64,000 nt of DNA, from assembly GCF_025264685.1 (NCBI RefSeq), contig NZ_CP073721.1:5447001-5511000 (forward strand), written 5' to 3'. A model generated the notes under the pieces. The model was not told where the DNA came from. It made no database searches and saw nothing but the letters and a program-made list of their open reading frames with translations. The position numbers and the translations under genes were made by a program. The first letter of the stretch is position 1. Each line of letters begins with the position of its first letter. Below are positions 16,547 to 24,931 of the stretch, in pieces. The stretch is from Dactylosporangium roseum (lineage in GTDB: Bacteria; Actinomycetota; Actinomycetes; Mycobacteriales; Micromonosporaceae).

Positions 16547-16547
16547 G

Positions 16548-17222
16548 TCACTCCTGCGGCTCGGGAGAGGGGGAAGGCTCGACCGCGGACGACCAGTCGC
16601 CGCGGACATGCGCGAGGTGCTTGGTCATCACCTGTTCCGCGCGGTCGGAGTCATGGTTGAGGATCGCGTCGAGCAGCTCGAAATGCTCCTGCGTCGACTC
16701 GGCCAGTCGATCCTCCGCGGCCAGACTCGGCAATCCGTAGAGCCGGGTCTGGTCCCTCAACTGGCCGACGAACTTCACGAGCCGGGCATTGCCCAACATC
16801 TCCGTGAGACGCAGATGGAACTCGCGGTCGGCTGAGAGGAAGCCGGTAAGGTCGCCCGCGGCAGCGGCAGCCTGGCACCGCTGGGCGTGGTCTCGCACGA
16901 GTGCCGCAGCACCGTCATCGAGTCCCTGGCGAGCCAAGCGACGCATGGCTGGGACTTCCAGCATGAGCCGGAGGTCGTAGACCTCGCCAAGGTCGTGCCC
17001 GGTGAGGGAGACCGCGCGAAATCCCCTGTTGCCGACGACCTCCATGATTCCCTGCTCGACCAGAACGAGCATGGCCTCCCGGACGGGACCGCTCGACGTG
17101 CCGAGTCGTGTCGCGAGCGACACCGTCGAGTGGATCTCCCCGGGCGCGATCTCGCCGGTGACCAGCGACTGACGAATCACATCCAGCGCCTGGTCCTTCA
17201 GCGTCGACCTGGTGAGACGCAT
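16548..17222 (-). CDS. GntR family regulator, FadR/FCD subfamily
   Basis: About 224 aa from the ATG at 17222 (a GTG/ATG a few codons upstream is possible). The winged helix covers residues 5-70 (STVSLATRLGTSSGPVREAM, then LVEQGIMEVVGNRGFRAV). The C-terminal FCD domain has the metal-site pattern: D-R-E-F-H, then H-F-E-L-L and MTKHLAHV, three His and one Asp. It lies directly ahead of the cyclodeaminase-like gene and probably controls it in response to a carboxylic acid. Confidence 0.85.
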   Translation of the reverse strand: MRLTRSTLKDQALDVIRQSLVTGEIAPGEIHSTVSLATRLGTSSGPVREAMLVLVEQGIMEVVGNRGFRAVSLTGHDLGEVYDLRLMLEVPAMRRLARQGLDDGAAALVRDHAQRCQAAAAAGDLTGFLSADREFHLRLTEMLGNARLVKFVGQLRDQTRLYGLPSLAAEDRLAESTQEHFELLDAILNHDSDRAEQVMTKHLAHVRGDWSSAVEPSPSPEPQE

Positions 17223-17345
17223 GCGAATCCTCCGGTCCACGGTGCCGACCAGCCGGTCCGGCCGTTCGGCAGGCGGTGCCGCTGAGGCCTGTGATGTCCG
17301 TCAGTTCGAGGGAGCCTGTTGAAGACTCCCGTGTGAGGTAGTCAG

Positions 17346-17367
17346 TAGTAGATAATTAACTACTGGT
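17346..17367. promoter_or_regulatory. Palindromic operator upstream of the GntR gene
   Basis: CAGTAGT and ACTACTG form an inverted repeat around an AT-rich centre (AGATAATTA), inside a region otherwise GC-rich. It is about 120 bp upstream of the GntR start and is a good candidate for its own binding site. 17,241-17,712 holds this site, the palindromic element below and the PadR promoter, but no gene. Confidence 0.45.
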
Positions 17368-17423
17368 TGACCAGGATGGCCGTGGTCGCATCTCCTGTCA
17401 AGGCCGCACACCAGGCTTGGCTC

Positions 17424-17549
17424 ACGAACGCTCGCCGCCTTCGATGCGTTGATCTTGCAGTTATGGTGCCCAGCAAAACGGACATCCAGGGAGTGTCGCG
17501 GCACCCTAACTGCAAGATCAACGCGTGGAAAGCCGGCGAGCGTTCGTGG
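17424..17549. repeat. Palindromic MITE-like element, copy 2 (longer form)
   Basis: Inner arms 17447-17471 and 17501-17525 match at 24 of 25 positions. Outer arms CACGAACGCTCGCCG (17424-17438) and its exact reverse complement (17535-17549) extend the palindrome to 126 bp. The inner arms are the same sequence as in the 14,607-14,686 element. Confidence 0.8.
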
Positions 17550-17690
17550 GTGCCGCGTGCTGGAGCCGTGCGGCAAGCACCGCCCCCGGACTGGGCCGCT
17601 GCCTGCGCCGCGTTGCGATCAGAGACGGCGCCTGCCCGGCAGAACCGGCAGGGCGCGGGAGCTGTCCGTATGGGGACTGTCGCGGCGTTC

Positions 17691-17712
17691 TCTATGTATA
17701 TAGAGTTATGGG
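17691..17712 (+). promoter_or_regulatory. PadR operator and leaderless promoter
   Basis: TCTATGTATATAGA is a near-palindrome of the kind bound by PadR proteins. It overlaps a TAGAGT -10 box (17701-17706) that lies 6 bases before the GTG start of the PadR gene. Autorepression is likely. Confidence 0.55.
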
Positions 17713-18048
17713 GTGACCCGGAACCGACGACCGTCCCCGCAGACCGTTGCGGTGCTGCACGCACTTGCCGAGGAGCCGTCCATGTGGCGGTACGGCTACG
17801 AACTGGGCCAGCGGATCGGCCTGCGGGCCGGCACGCTCTACCCGATCCTGATGCGGCTGCGCGACCGGGGCCTGCTCGAGGCCACCTGGGAGTCCGACCC
17901 ACCCGAGGGCCGGCCGGCCCGGCACCTGTACCGGCTGACCGGCGCCGGCCGACACCTGGCCGCGGAAACCGCCACCGACACGATCACCGACGCAACGCCG
18001 GCGTCAGCCCGCACGCCGCGGCCGGGCGAGCTGCGAGGTGCCTGGTGA
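17713..18048 (+). CDS. PadR family transcriptional regulator
   Basis: 111 aa. The winged helix covers most of the chain: MWRYGYELGQRIGLRAGTLY, PILMRLRDRGLLEATWE and the wing with HLYRLTGAGRHL. It has the short PadR-s2 form. The GTG start is leaderless behind an operator. Its stop overlaps the GTG of the following membrane protein (GTGA at 18045-18048), as is common for PadR regulators controlling a neighbouring membrane protein. Confidence 0.85.
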   Translation: MTRNRRPSPQTVAVLHALAEEPSMWRYGYELGQRIGLRAGTLYPILMRLRDRGLLEATWESDPPEGRPARHLYRLTGAGRHLAAETATDTITDATPASARTPRPGELRGAW

Positions 18049-19052
18049 GCCGCCGCGACACCGCCGCGCGGCTGCTGGCGACGGCGGTGCGGCTGTTGCC
18101 GGCGCCGCGGCGGGAGTGGGGCGAGGCCATGCTCGCCGAGCTGGACAGCATCGAACCGCGCCAGGACCGCCGGCGATTCACCGCCGGGTGCGTCGGCGTG
18201 GTCGTCACCCGGCCCGCCGTATGGCGCCGCGCCGGGTACGCGCTGCTGCCCGCCGCGCTCGTCGGGTACGTGGTGCACTGGAGCGCCTGGATCGGCTGGG
18301 CGCCGCGGCGCTGGAGCGTGGTCGCGTTCGCCGCCGCCCTCGCGGTCGTCGCCGAGCTCGGCCTCATCGGGCCGCTCGGCCCGGTCGCCCTCAGCCGCAC
18401 CGTCCGGTTCACCCGCGCCGTGGCATATCTGCTGGTCGGCGCCCTGGCGGTGGAGGCCACGTGGTTCCTGGCCCACCAGACCAACACCGACCTCGGCGGT
18501 GCGCCGGTCCTCGCCGTCATGTTCGCCGGCTACCTCGCCGGAGCACTCGCGATGACCGGACACCGCTCACCGGCGGCCCCGCGGACGCTGCTCGCCGGCC
18601 TGGCCGGCGGCGCCGCCATCGCCGCGGCCTGGACCGCCGTCGTGGTGCTGGACCCGCCGATCCCGCCCCACGTCGCGCTCGCCGTCGTCCTCGCGGGGAT
18701 CTCGATGGCCGGGACCGGCATCGTCGTCAACCGCCGCCACGGCCCTGCCGCCGCCTGGTGCGCCGCGACGACCGCCGGCACCACCGGCGCACTGCTGATC
18801 CTCAACCTCGTCACCGTGCTGTCCGTGGCCGGCCCGGCCGACCTCATCCCGCACCTCATGCCACCCGCGCTCCCCCTCGCCGACCAGGTGAACAACAGCA
18901 GGATCGAGCTCACCGACCGGTACCTGTGGCTGCTGCTGCTCGGCTGGTTCGTCGCGATCACCCAGTGGGTGGCGTCCCGACCGGCCCTCGAGCCGTCCGA
19001 CAAGACCGTCATCAGTACCACAACACCCAGCGGCGCGCCGAGCAGCAGATGA
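18045..19052 (+). CDS. Multi-pass membrane protein coupled to PadR
   Basis: 335 aa from the GTG at 18045. A cytoplasmic N-terminal stretch of about 55 residues (PAPRREWGEAMLAELD...) precedes about nine hydrophobic helices. The start resembles PadR-linked membrane proteins in which a short amphipathic domain with an EAMLAEL-type helix precedes the helices. No transport or enzyme motif is visible. It is expressed with, and presumably controlled by, the overlapping PadR gene. Confidence 0.75.
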   Translation: MSRRDTAARLLATAVRLLPAPRREWGEAMLAELDSIEPRQDRRRFTAGCVGVVVTRPAVWRRAGYALLPAALVGYVVHWSAWIGWAPRRWSVVAFAAALAVVAELGLIGPLGPVALSRTVRFTRAVAYLLVGALAVEATWFLAHQTNTDLGGAPVLAVMFAGYLAGALAMTGHRSPAAPRTLLAGLAGGAAIAAAWTAVVVLDPPIPPHVALAVVLAGISMAGTGIVVNRRHGPAAAWCAATTAGTTGALLILNLVTVLSVAGPADLIPHLMPPALPLADQVNNSRIELTDRYLWLLLLGWFVAITQWVASRPALEPSDKTVISTTTPSGAPSSR

Positions 19053-19405
19053 CGCCCCGTGGCGGCCGCGGCTGACCTCGCGGTCGGCGATGGAGACGCT
19101 GATCTCCCGCCCGGCCGCCGAGCCGGAGCTGTGGACGGACCACAACGTGCTGACGACGGCCGTGCGCAACACTCCCCCGCCGCCGGCCGGGCCGTCAGGT
19201 GGTACGGCCGGCCCGGCGGTAGGCCAGCAGGCCGGCGTGGCCGGCCAGCACCACCGCACTTTCAGCCAGCTTGGCGTGGCCGACGCCGGCCGCACCGTGC
19301 GCCGCCACCCCCGGCACGCCGGGTGCTGCCGGAAGTCGACGGGAACTGCTTGCGGCTCAGCGACGACTACCTGCTGTCGTACCCGCCCAACGTGAAGGAT
19401 GTTCG
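19053..19405. other. Gap with no convincing gene
   Basis: The minus strand has a short protein-like stretch (GVGHAKLAESAVVLAGHAGL, ending in RAGRTT and a stop near 19,199) that may be the tail of a lost membrane protein. Nothing else in the gap is supported. Confidence 0.3.
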
Positions 19406-19984
19406 ATGTCGCTGTCGCTGCGTGCCGGCGCCCTGCTGGCCACCGCCGGCATGGCCCTGGTGCTCACCTTGGCCGCCTGCGGTTCCGATGAAACATCCGG
19501 TGCCGCGGCCGCAGGGCCGTCCGTCCCAGCGACCAGTACCACTGCGCAGTCCCCGCTCACGGTGAAGGACCCCTGGGTCAAGGCCGCGCAGTCAGGCATG
19601 TCGGCCGCCTACGGCACCCTGATGAACACCACCGGCAAGGAGATCGTCGTCGTGTCGGCCACGTCGACCGTGTCGCCGAAGATGGAGCTGCACGAGACGA
19701 CGATGGTCGACGGGAAGATGGCGATGAAGCCCAAGGAGGGCGGGTTCGCCATCCCGGCCAAGGGCAGCCACGAGTTCAAGCCGGGCGGCGACCACTTCAT
19801 GCTCATGGACGTCACCACGCCGGTGAAGCCAGGCGACGAGGTCACCGTCACGCTCACCCTCAAGGACGGCGGCACGGTGCGGTTCACCGCGCTCGGCAAG
19901 GACTTCGCCGGCGGCAACGAGTCCTACCACCCCGGGATGGGCGGATCGGGCGGCCGGAGCGCCAGCCCGACGCAGATGGGCTGA
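19406..19984 (+). CDS. Copper chaperone PCuA(C) family lipoprotein
   Basis: 192 aa. The signal peptide ends in a lipobox, LAACGSD, so the mature protein is anchored outside the membrane. The copper site follows the PCuAC pattern: H in MELHETTM, M in MAMKP, then H in GDHFM and M in MLMDV. A His/Met-containing tail (SYHPGM) may add copper affinity. PCuAC proteins hand Cu(I) to cytochrome oxidase or other extracytoplasmic sites. The DyP peroxidase gene starts one base after its stop, so the two form an operon. Confidence 0.88.
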   Translation: MSLSLRAGALLATAGMALVLTLAACGSDETSGAAAAGPSVPATSTTAQSPLTVKDPWVKAAQSGMSAAYGTLMNTTGKEIVVVSATSTVSPKMELHETTMVDGKMAMKPKEGGFAIPAKGSHEFKPGGDHFMLMDVTTPVKPGDEVTVTLTLKDGGTVRFTALGKDFAGGNESYHPGMGGSGGRSASPTQMG

Positions 19985-19985
19985 C

Positions 19986-21215
19986 ATGGCCGACCGCGTA
20001 CGACCGCCGGTCACCAGGCGCGCCCTCTTGACCGGCGGCGCCCTGTCCATGGGTGGCGCTCTCGCCGGCGCCGCCGTCGCTACCGCGGTGGCGGCCGGCC
20101 GCACCGAACCCGCCCCGGCATTGAGGTCCACAGTGGACTTCGGCGCGCAGACCGTACCGTTCCACGGCGCACACCAGGCGGGTGTCGAGACACCGGCCCA
20201 GGCGCATGCCGTGTTCGTCGCCCTCGACCTCGCGGCCGGCGTCGATCGGGCGGCGCTACGGCGCCTGATGCGGCTGCTCACCGACGACGCCGTCCGGCTC
20301 ACCCAGGGCACGCCACCCCTCGCCGACGGCCAACCCGAACTCGCACACGTCCCGTCCCGGCTCACCGTCACCTTCGGGTTCGGGCCCCGGTTGTTCGACG
20401 CCGCCGGTGTCGCCGACCAGCGTCCGCTCACCTTGCGGCAGCTACCGCCGTTCGGCATCGACAAGCTCCAGCAGCGGTGGTGCGGCGGGGATCTGTTGCT
20501 GCAGATCTGCGCCGACGACCCGGTCACCGTCGCCCACACGCAACGGATGCTGGTCAAGGACAGCCGCTCGTTCGCCGCCGTACGGTGGGTGCAGCGCGGA
20601 TTCCGTCGCGGCCGCGGCATGCAGGACGACGGGGTGACCCAGCGCAACATCTTGGGCCAGCTCGACGGCACCGGCAACCCACCGCTGGGCAGCAGCGTGT
20701 TCGCGGGTGCCGTCTGGGTCGACGACGGTCCGCAGTGGATGCGCGACGGCACCACACTGGTACTGCGGCGGATCCGGGCCGAACTGGAGTCGTGGGACAC
20801 CGCCGACACCGTGGGCAAGGAGTTCGCCGTCGGCCGGCTCCTGTCCGACGGCGCGCCGCTGACCGGGCAGCGCGAGACCGACGAGCCGGACCTCGCCGCG
20901 AAGAACGCGCTCGGCTTCCCGGTCATCTCCGAGTTCTCGCACGTCGCCCGCGCGCACGTGGCCGGCGACCGGCAGCGGATCTTCCGCCGGCCGTACAACT
21001 ACGACGAGCCGCCCAGCCCGGACGGCACCGCCGACAGCGGGTTGATCTTCGCCGCCTACCAACGCGACGTCGGCAGGCAGTTCCTGCCGATCCAGCGCAA
21101 CCTCGCCGAGGCCGACCTGCTCAACGAATGGATCACCCCGACCGGCTCCGCGGTGTTCGCCATCCCGCCCGGCTGCCAGCCCGGCGGCTGGATCGGCCAG
21201 ACCCTCCTCGGCTGA
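19986..21215 (+). CDS. TAT-exported DyP-type heme peroxidase
   Basis: 409 aa. A twin-arginine signal (TRRALLTGGALSMGG) exports the folded heme protein. GQLDGTGNP (about 225) is the family's GxxDG catalytic motif, and HVARAHV (about 318) holds the probable proximal heme His. The length and exported state resemble EfeB/DyP class A enzymes, which use peroxide on dyes, phenols or porphyrins. It lies directly behind the PCuAC copper chaperone; together they look like an extracytoplasmic metal/oxidant unit. Confidence 0.88.
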   Translation: MADRVRPPVTRRALLTGGALSMGGALAGAAVATAVAAGRTEPAPALRSTVDFGAQTVPFHGAHQAGVETPAQAHAVFVALDLAAGVDRAALRRLMRLLTDDAVRLTQGTPPLADGQPELAHVPSRLTVTFGFGPRLFDAAGVADQRPLTLRQLPPFGIDKLQQRWCGGDLLLQICADDPVTVAHTQRMLVKDSRSFAAVRWVQRGFRRGRGMQDDGVTQRNILGQLDGTGNPPLGSSVFAGAVWVDDGPQWMRDGTTLVLRRIRAELESWDTADTVGKEFAVGRLLSDGAPLTGQRETDEPDLAAKNALGFPVISEFSHVARAHVAGDRQRIFRRPYNYDEPPSPDGTADSGLIFAAYQRDVGRQFLPIQRNLAEADLLNEWITPTGSAVFAIPPGCQPGGWIGQTLLG

Positions 21216-21368
21216 AGGCAGGTCTTACCTGACCGGTGAGGTGGGTGGGTGGTGTACATGCCCATCACACAGGAGTAGCGCACCACCCGGCTACCGGGAC
21301 GCCGAGGTCGACGCGGACATCAGCGTCGGCCGGGAGCGGCGTCCAGGCGCGGACGGTGCCCGAAGGAC

Positions 21369-21397
21369 TTGCGAAAGTCTGTGTCGGCGAGTATAGA
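21369..21397 (+). promoter_or_regulatory. Promoter of the hsp20 transcript
   Basis: TTGCGA (21369-21374) and TATAGA (21392-21397) are 17 bp apart, in a locally AT-rich island. The leader to the Hsp20 start would be about 200 bases. 21,216-21,455 holds nothing else I can support. Confidence 0.5.
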
Positions 21398-21455
21398 ATT
21401 TATCCGTCAGTTGGGTCAGGTTTCCCCGGTGGGGATGGGCCCGAAGGGGGTGATC

Positions 21456-21545
21456 ATGGTGGCCTTACCAGTGCCCGCCCACTACCACCGCCGCCGTCAC
21501 CGGTTGCGGTTCGGCAGCCGTCGTCCGCCGAACCGGCGGCACTGA
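21456..21545 (+). CDS. Possible leader peptide (29 aa, Arg/His-rich) upstream of hsp20
   Basis: An ATG at 21456, preceded by AAGGGGGTGATC (a strong Shine-Dalgarno match), opens a 29-codon frame. It begins MVALPVPAHYHRRRHRLRFG and ends in RRH, followed by a stop 61 bp before the Hsp20 start. It overlaps a small hairpin (CCGCCG-AAC-CGGCGG). It may be a translated leader or uORF; no homologue is recognised. Confidence 0.35.
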   Translation: MVALPVPAHYHRRRHRLRFGSRRPPNRRH

Positions 21546-21608
21546 AACCGCTGACATCCGCTGAGGATCCCTACATCGATCGCTCCGACATGTGGAGGTG
21601 TGTTGGTC

Positions 21609-22112
21609 ATGCAGACCCTGCGTTTCGACCCGTTCCGTGACTTCGACCGGCTCGCCGCCGACTTGTTCGGCACCGCCCGTACACCGTCGCTGATGCCGAT
21701 GGACTGCCTGCGCACCCGGGATGCGTTCGTGTGCCGGTTCGACCTTCCCGGCATCGACGCGGACAGTCTGGACGTGTCAGCGGAGAACAACACCCTGACC
21801 GTCAAGGCCGAGCGCCACCGACACGACCCGGACGAGGCCACCTACCTGGTCTCGGAACGGCCGTCCGGCACCTACAGCCGCCAACTGGTCCTCGGCGACG
21901 GGCTCAGCGTCGACGACATCCGCGCTGACTATCGCGACGGCGTGCTGACCCTGACGATCCCGGTCGCGGAGCGCGCCAAGCCCCGCAAGATCGAAATCGC
22001 ACGCGGTGACAGCGGGGCGATCGGTTCGCACGGCGGCCACAAGATGATCTCCGGGGAGACCGGCCACGCCCAGAAGGATCCGGAACGCGAGCAGGTCGCC
22101 GCGGCCCGTTGA
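21609..22112 (+). CDS. Hsp20 / alpha-crystallin small heat-shock protein
   Basis: About 167 aa. After the N-terminal MQTLRFDPFRDFDRL, an alpha-crystallin domain spans about residues 35-135: DAFVCRFDLPGIDADSLDVS, LTVKAERHR and DGVLTLTIPVAE, the last carrying the conserved G-x-L motif. It acts as an ATP-independent holdase for unfolding proteins. GGAGG at 21594-21598 favours the ATG at 21609; GTG 21600 or TTG 21603 are possible. A HspR-like regulator follows. Confidence 0.9.
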   Translation: MQTLRFDPFRDFDRLAADLFGTARTPSLMPMDCLRTRDAFVCRFDLPGIDADSLDVSAENNTLTVKAERHRHDPDEATYLVSERPSGTYSRQLVLGDGLSVDDIRADYRDGVLTLTIPVAERAKPRKIEIARGDSGAIGSHGGHKMISGETGHAQKDPEREQVAAAR

Positions 22113-22124
22113 CCGGGATGCCCC

Positions 22125-22154
22125 GGCCGAGGTGCGTCCTAGTGCGCCTCGGCC
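22125..22154 (+). terminator. Hairpin after hsp20
   Basis: GGCCGAGG (22125-22132) and CCTCGGCC (22147-22154) form a perfect 8-bp stem twelve bases after the stop. There is no T-run. The rest of 22,155-22,333 is leader for the next gene. Confidence 0.45.
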
Positions 22155-22333
22155 CGCGTGGACAGCACATGCGTGTCCCGAGAAGGTGACGACCGAATAC
22201 CAACGCGACCGGCGGCGTGGTCCCGGACCGTCCACGCCACTAACGAAGTTTCCCGAGCCATCCCGGTCAGGGCCGCCGGAGCCGTCCGCCAGAGAGGACA
22301 TACCCGAGATCGTCCAGAAGGAGGTGACCCCGA

Positions 22334-22687
22334 ATGGCCGACCTGCCCGACCCGCTGAACATGGCCAGCGCACTCGATGACACCGCCTATCCCGGCTACG
22401 CAATGGGCGCGGCAGCACAGGCCATCGGGGTCACTCCCGCGTTCCTCCGGTCAGCCGAGGCCGCCGGCCTGTTCCAGACGGCCCGCTCCGAGGGCGGTCA
22501 CCGCCGCTACAGCCGCGACGACCTACACCGCGCCGACCGCGCCCGGCAACTGGTCGACGAAGGCATCCGCATGGACGCCGCCGTCCGCATCGTCAGCCTG
22601 GAAGTCCAGCTCGCCGCAGCCCACGCGATGATCGACATCTTGCGGCGCAAGGCCGATCCGCCCACCCGGGGCCGCACCAAGAGGTGA
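22334..22687 (+). CDS. MerR-family regulator, HspR-like
   Basis: 117 aa. AMGAAAQAIGVTPAFLRSAE, AAGLFQTARSEGGHRRYSRDD and the following helix form a MerR winged HTH, in the short HspR-like form without a ligand domain. A textbook Shine-Dalgarno (AAGGAGGTGA) precedes the ATG. Its place just after hsp20 suggests a heat-shock repressor, though no HAIR-type inverted repeat (CTTGAGT-N7-ACTCAAG) is visible upstream of hsp20. Confidence 0.75.
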   Translation: MADLPDPLNMASALDDTAYPGYAMGAAAQAIGVTPAFLRSAEAAGLFQTARSEGGHRRYSRDDLHRADRARQLVDEGIRMDAAVRIVSLEVQLAAAHAMIDILRRKADPPTRGRTKR

Positions 22688-22764
22688 CCGGCCCGGCACG
22701 ACCGCTGCTGCCGACCTTGACTCGACGACTTCCTCGCACCGACCGCGAAGCCACCGCGTTGAGG

Positions 22765-23367
22765 CTATCGCGTGGGGACCAGCACGCCGCGCAGCCGCGC
22801 GCCGACGCCCTGCAGCACCGAGCCGGACTTCTGCTGCTCGCCGGCCAGCGCCGATACAGCGATCAGTGCGCCGGTCAGCGCTGGTACAGACCACTGGACG
22901 ACACGCTGGCGCCGCTGTACCGCCCGAACGGTGGCAGGGGTCTCGGCGGTCGGTTCGGTGACTCCCTCGACCGCGACCTCGCCCGCGTTCTCGAGCTCCT
23001 TGCCCAGCTTACGGCTGTACGCGGTCGCACCAAGTGCCGCCGCGGTCAGTGCGGTCTTCACTATGCTCATCGTGCCGACCCCTCGCTGCCCGACGACACG
23101 CCACCGCTCGGAGGCCAGGATGCCGACCGCGCCGAGAAGGTGAGCACCGATCGCGGCCATGTTGATCGGCGCCCAGCGGTCCCAGCCGATGGACGAGACA
23201 ACGAGCCGTTCGCGCGGGTTGCCGACCTTACCCGCCGCTCCGTTGAGACCCACCGCACCCATCAACGAACCACCGAACCACGCCGCCAGGCCAGTGTCGT
23301 GCATAGATCGCAGGACAGTGTCCCGATCTTCCATGACGTTGCGCTTCATCATCGTGTTCGCCATCAT
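22765..23367 (-). CDS. Hypothetical membrane-associated protein
   Basis: 200 aa, or about 189 from a later Met (MEDRDTVLRS). It has weakly hydrophobic helices near 25-45, 80-95 and 150-168. Recurrent Gly-rich text includes GLAAWFGGSLMGAVGLNGAAG and a KTALTAAALGATAYSRKLG helix. Similar proteins are widespread in actinomycetes without a known function. It faces the stress genes to its left and the DUF1345 gene to its right. Confidence 0.65.
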   Translation of the reverse strand: MMANTMMKRNVMEDRDTVLRSMHDTGLAAWFGGSLMGAVGLNGAAGKVGNPRERLVVSSIGWDRWAPINMAAIGAHLLGAVGILASERWRVVGQRGVGTMSIVKTALTAAALGATAYSRKLGKELENAGEVAVEGVTEPTAETPATVRAVQRRQRVVQWSVPALTGALIAVSALAGEQQKSGSVLQGVGARLRGVLVPTR

Positions 23368-23649
23368 GCCCCGGCTCTACCCGTCCCCAGCGGGTCCATG
23401 CCCGTACGGGAGCAGTTCGAGCAGGTAGGCGACGGCGACCGGTCCCGCGCTCGCGTGCGCTGCCGGGCGGCTGCCGCCGTAACGACATGCCGCACCCTTC
23501 GGGAGGCATGCCCAGCCTGGACTCCTTCAATCACTACGACGAAGTGCACACCAACGGGCGATCATCCGCCGAGCGGCTACCCGCCGTTGCACTATTGGGG
23601 CCGTTGCGGTATCAGACCGGAACGAGCTGTGTGGACGGGGGTGCTGGAG

Positions 23650-24330
23650 ATGGGTTCGCGGGCCGGTCGCCCTGCCGCCGAGTCTCGATCCGTCGGGGTT
23701 TCGGCGCGGCGGACCGCGTTGATCGCGGCTGGAGGCGGGCTGCTCGTCGCGGCCGTGGCGGCGGTGGTCGTACCGCGACCGTATGTCCCCCTGATCGGCT
23801 GGGATGCCGCGGCCGTCGTATTCCTGCTCGTCACTTGGCGGCGGATCGCCCGGATGGACGTTCCGGCGACCGCTGCCGAGTCCGAACGAGAGGACCCCAC
23901 CCGGGCGGGTGCGGACCTGGGGCTGTTGATCGCCGCCGTTGTCAGTCTGGCCGCTGTGGGTGTCGTGGTCGCGCAAGCCAGCAGCGGCCAGGCGCTCGTC
24001 GAGGTACTCCAGATCGGGCTAGGGGTCGGCAGTGTGGTGGCCTCGTGGGCGGTCGTCCACACGATCTACACACTGGCCTACGCCCGGCTGTACTATGCGG
24101 GCCGCGACGGCGGCGTGGACTTCCACGACCTCGATCCGGACAGCTTGCCGCAATTCAGCGACTTCGCCTACCTCTCGTTCACCGTCGGGATGACGTTCCA
24201 GGTCTCCGACACGGAACTGCGCACCGCAGCGTTCCGCTCCGCCGTGCTGCGCCAGGCCCTCCTGTCCTACCTGTTCGGCACCGTCATCGTCGCGCTCACC
24301 ATCAACCTCGTGGCGGGGCTGAGCCGCTGA
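23650..24330 (+). CDS. DUF1345 family membrane protein
   Basis: 226 aa, five to six helices. FHDLDPDSLPQFSDFAYLSF and TVGMTFQVSD are the family's diagnostic segment, followed by a C-terminal helix (LFGTVIVALTINLVAGL). Function is unknown. ATG 23650 has GGGGG 8 bases upstream; a GTG at 23641 is an alternative. 23,368-23,649 holds no gene I can support. Confidence 0.8.
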   Translation: MGSRAGRPAAESRSVGVSARRTALIAAGGGLLVAAVAAVVVPRPYVPLIGWDAAAVVFLLVTWRRIARMDVPATAAESEREDPTRAGADLGLLIAAVVSLAAVGVVVAQASSGQALVEVLQIGLGVGSVVASWAVVHTIYTLAYARLYYAGRDGGVDFHDLDPDSLPQFSDFAYLSFTVGMTFQVSDTELRTAAFRSAVLRQALLSYLFGTVIVALTINLVAGLSR

Positions 24331-24430
24331 CCCATCACCCGCGGGCTGCTCCTGGCTTGCCACGGCCGCGCGAAGCGCCGCGGAACGGCCGGTGACAGGG
24401 GTCCACGACCGCCGGTCGTCCGGACAGCCC

Positions 24431-24563
24431 GGCCGGCCCGGGGTGTGGTCGAGCCGGGTCCGTTGAGGATGTTGCCGACGGTGGTGTATCGGGAGCCGTG
24501 GCAGGCGCGGTCCCAACCGGTTTCGGCCGAGTTTTAGGCCAGCCGGCAGCCCAGGTACGTCCA
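24431..24563 (-). pseudogene. Rieske domain fragment of a FAD-dependent oxidoreductase
   Basis: The minus-strand frame reads TYLGCRLA, a stop codon, then NSAETGWDRACHGSRYTT and VGNILNGPG. C-x-H is expected just before LGC, but the first Cys is now Trp and the Phe before NSAET is a stop. ACHGSRY and the NGP tail still match the C-terminal Rieske domain found in YhfW-like amino-acid oxidases. The rest of 24,331-24,697 contains nothing convincing. Confidence 0.6.
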
Positions 24564-24697
24564 CGCGGGTCGGCCGGACTCGAGTAGACGTCGACGAGGT
24601 CACCGCAATGGCCGTTCTGGTCGCGGCGCACCGGTGACCCGGGTGCCCGGCCGACACTACTGCGTTTGCCGGTGGGCGGCGTGGGCACTGCACAGGT

Positions 24698-24931
24698 ATG
24701 GACGATGCCGGCGCCTCTGTCACCACCTGCGAGGACGGCCCGCTGCTGGTGCGCGGCTCGTTTACGCTGCTCACCCAGGACGGCGAGGTCATCGACCCAG
24801 GTCGGCGCACCGTCGCGCTGTGCCGCTGTGGGCGCTCGGCGACCAAGCCGTTCTGCGACGGTACGCACAAGGCCGTCGGTTTTCAGGCGCCCAGTGCGCC
24901 CACCACCAGCCGTCCGCTGGAGCGCGGCTGA
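24698..24931 (+). CDS. CDGSH iron-sulfur domain protein
   Basis: 77 aa. CRCGRSATKPFCDGTHKAVG (about residues 42-61) is the complete CDGSH motif: three Cys and one His that hold a redox-active 2Fe-2S cluster. There is no membrane anchor, so it is a soluble electron or cluster carrier. Its 3' end overlaps by 49 bp, on the opposite strand, the 3' end of the diiron-oxidase-like gene. Such pairs recur in actinomycetes, from memory. Confidence 0.88.
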   Translation: MDDAGASVTTCEDGPLLVRGSFTLLTQDGEVIDPGRRTVALCRCGRSATKPFCDGTHKAVGFQAPSAPTTSRPLERG

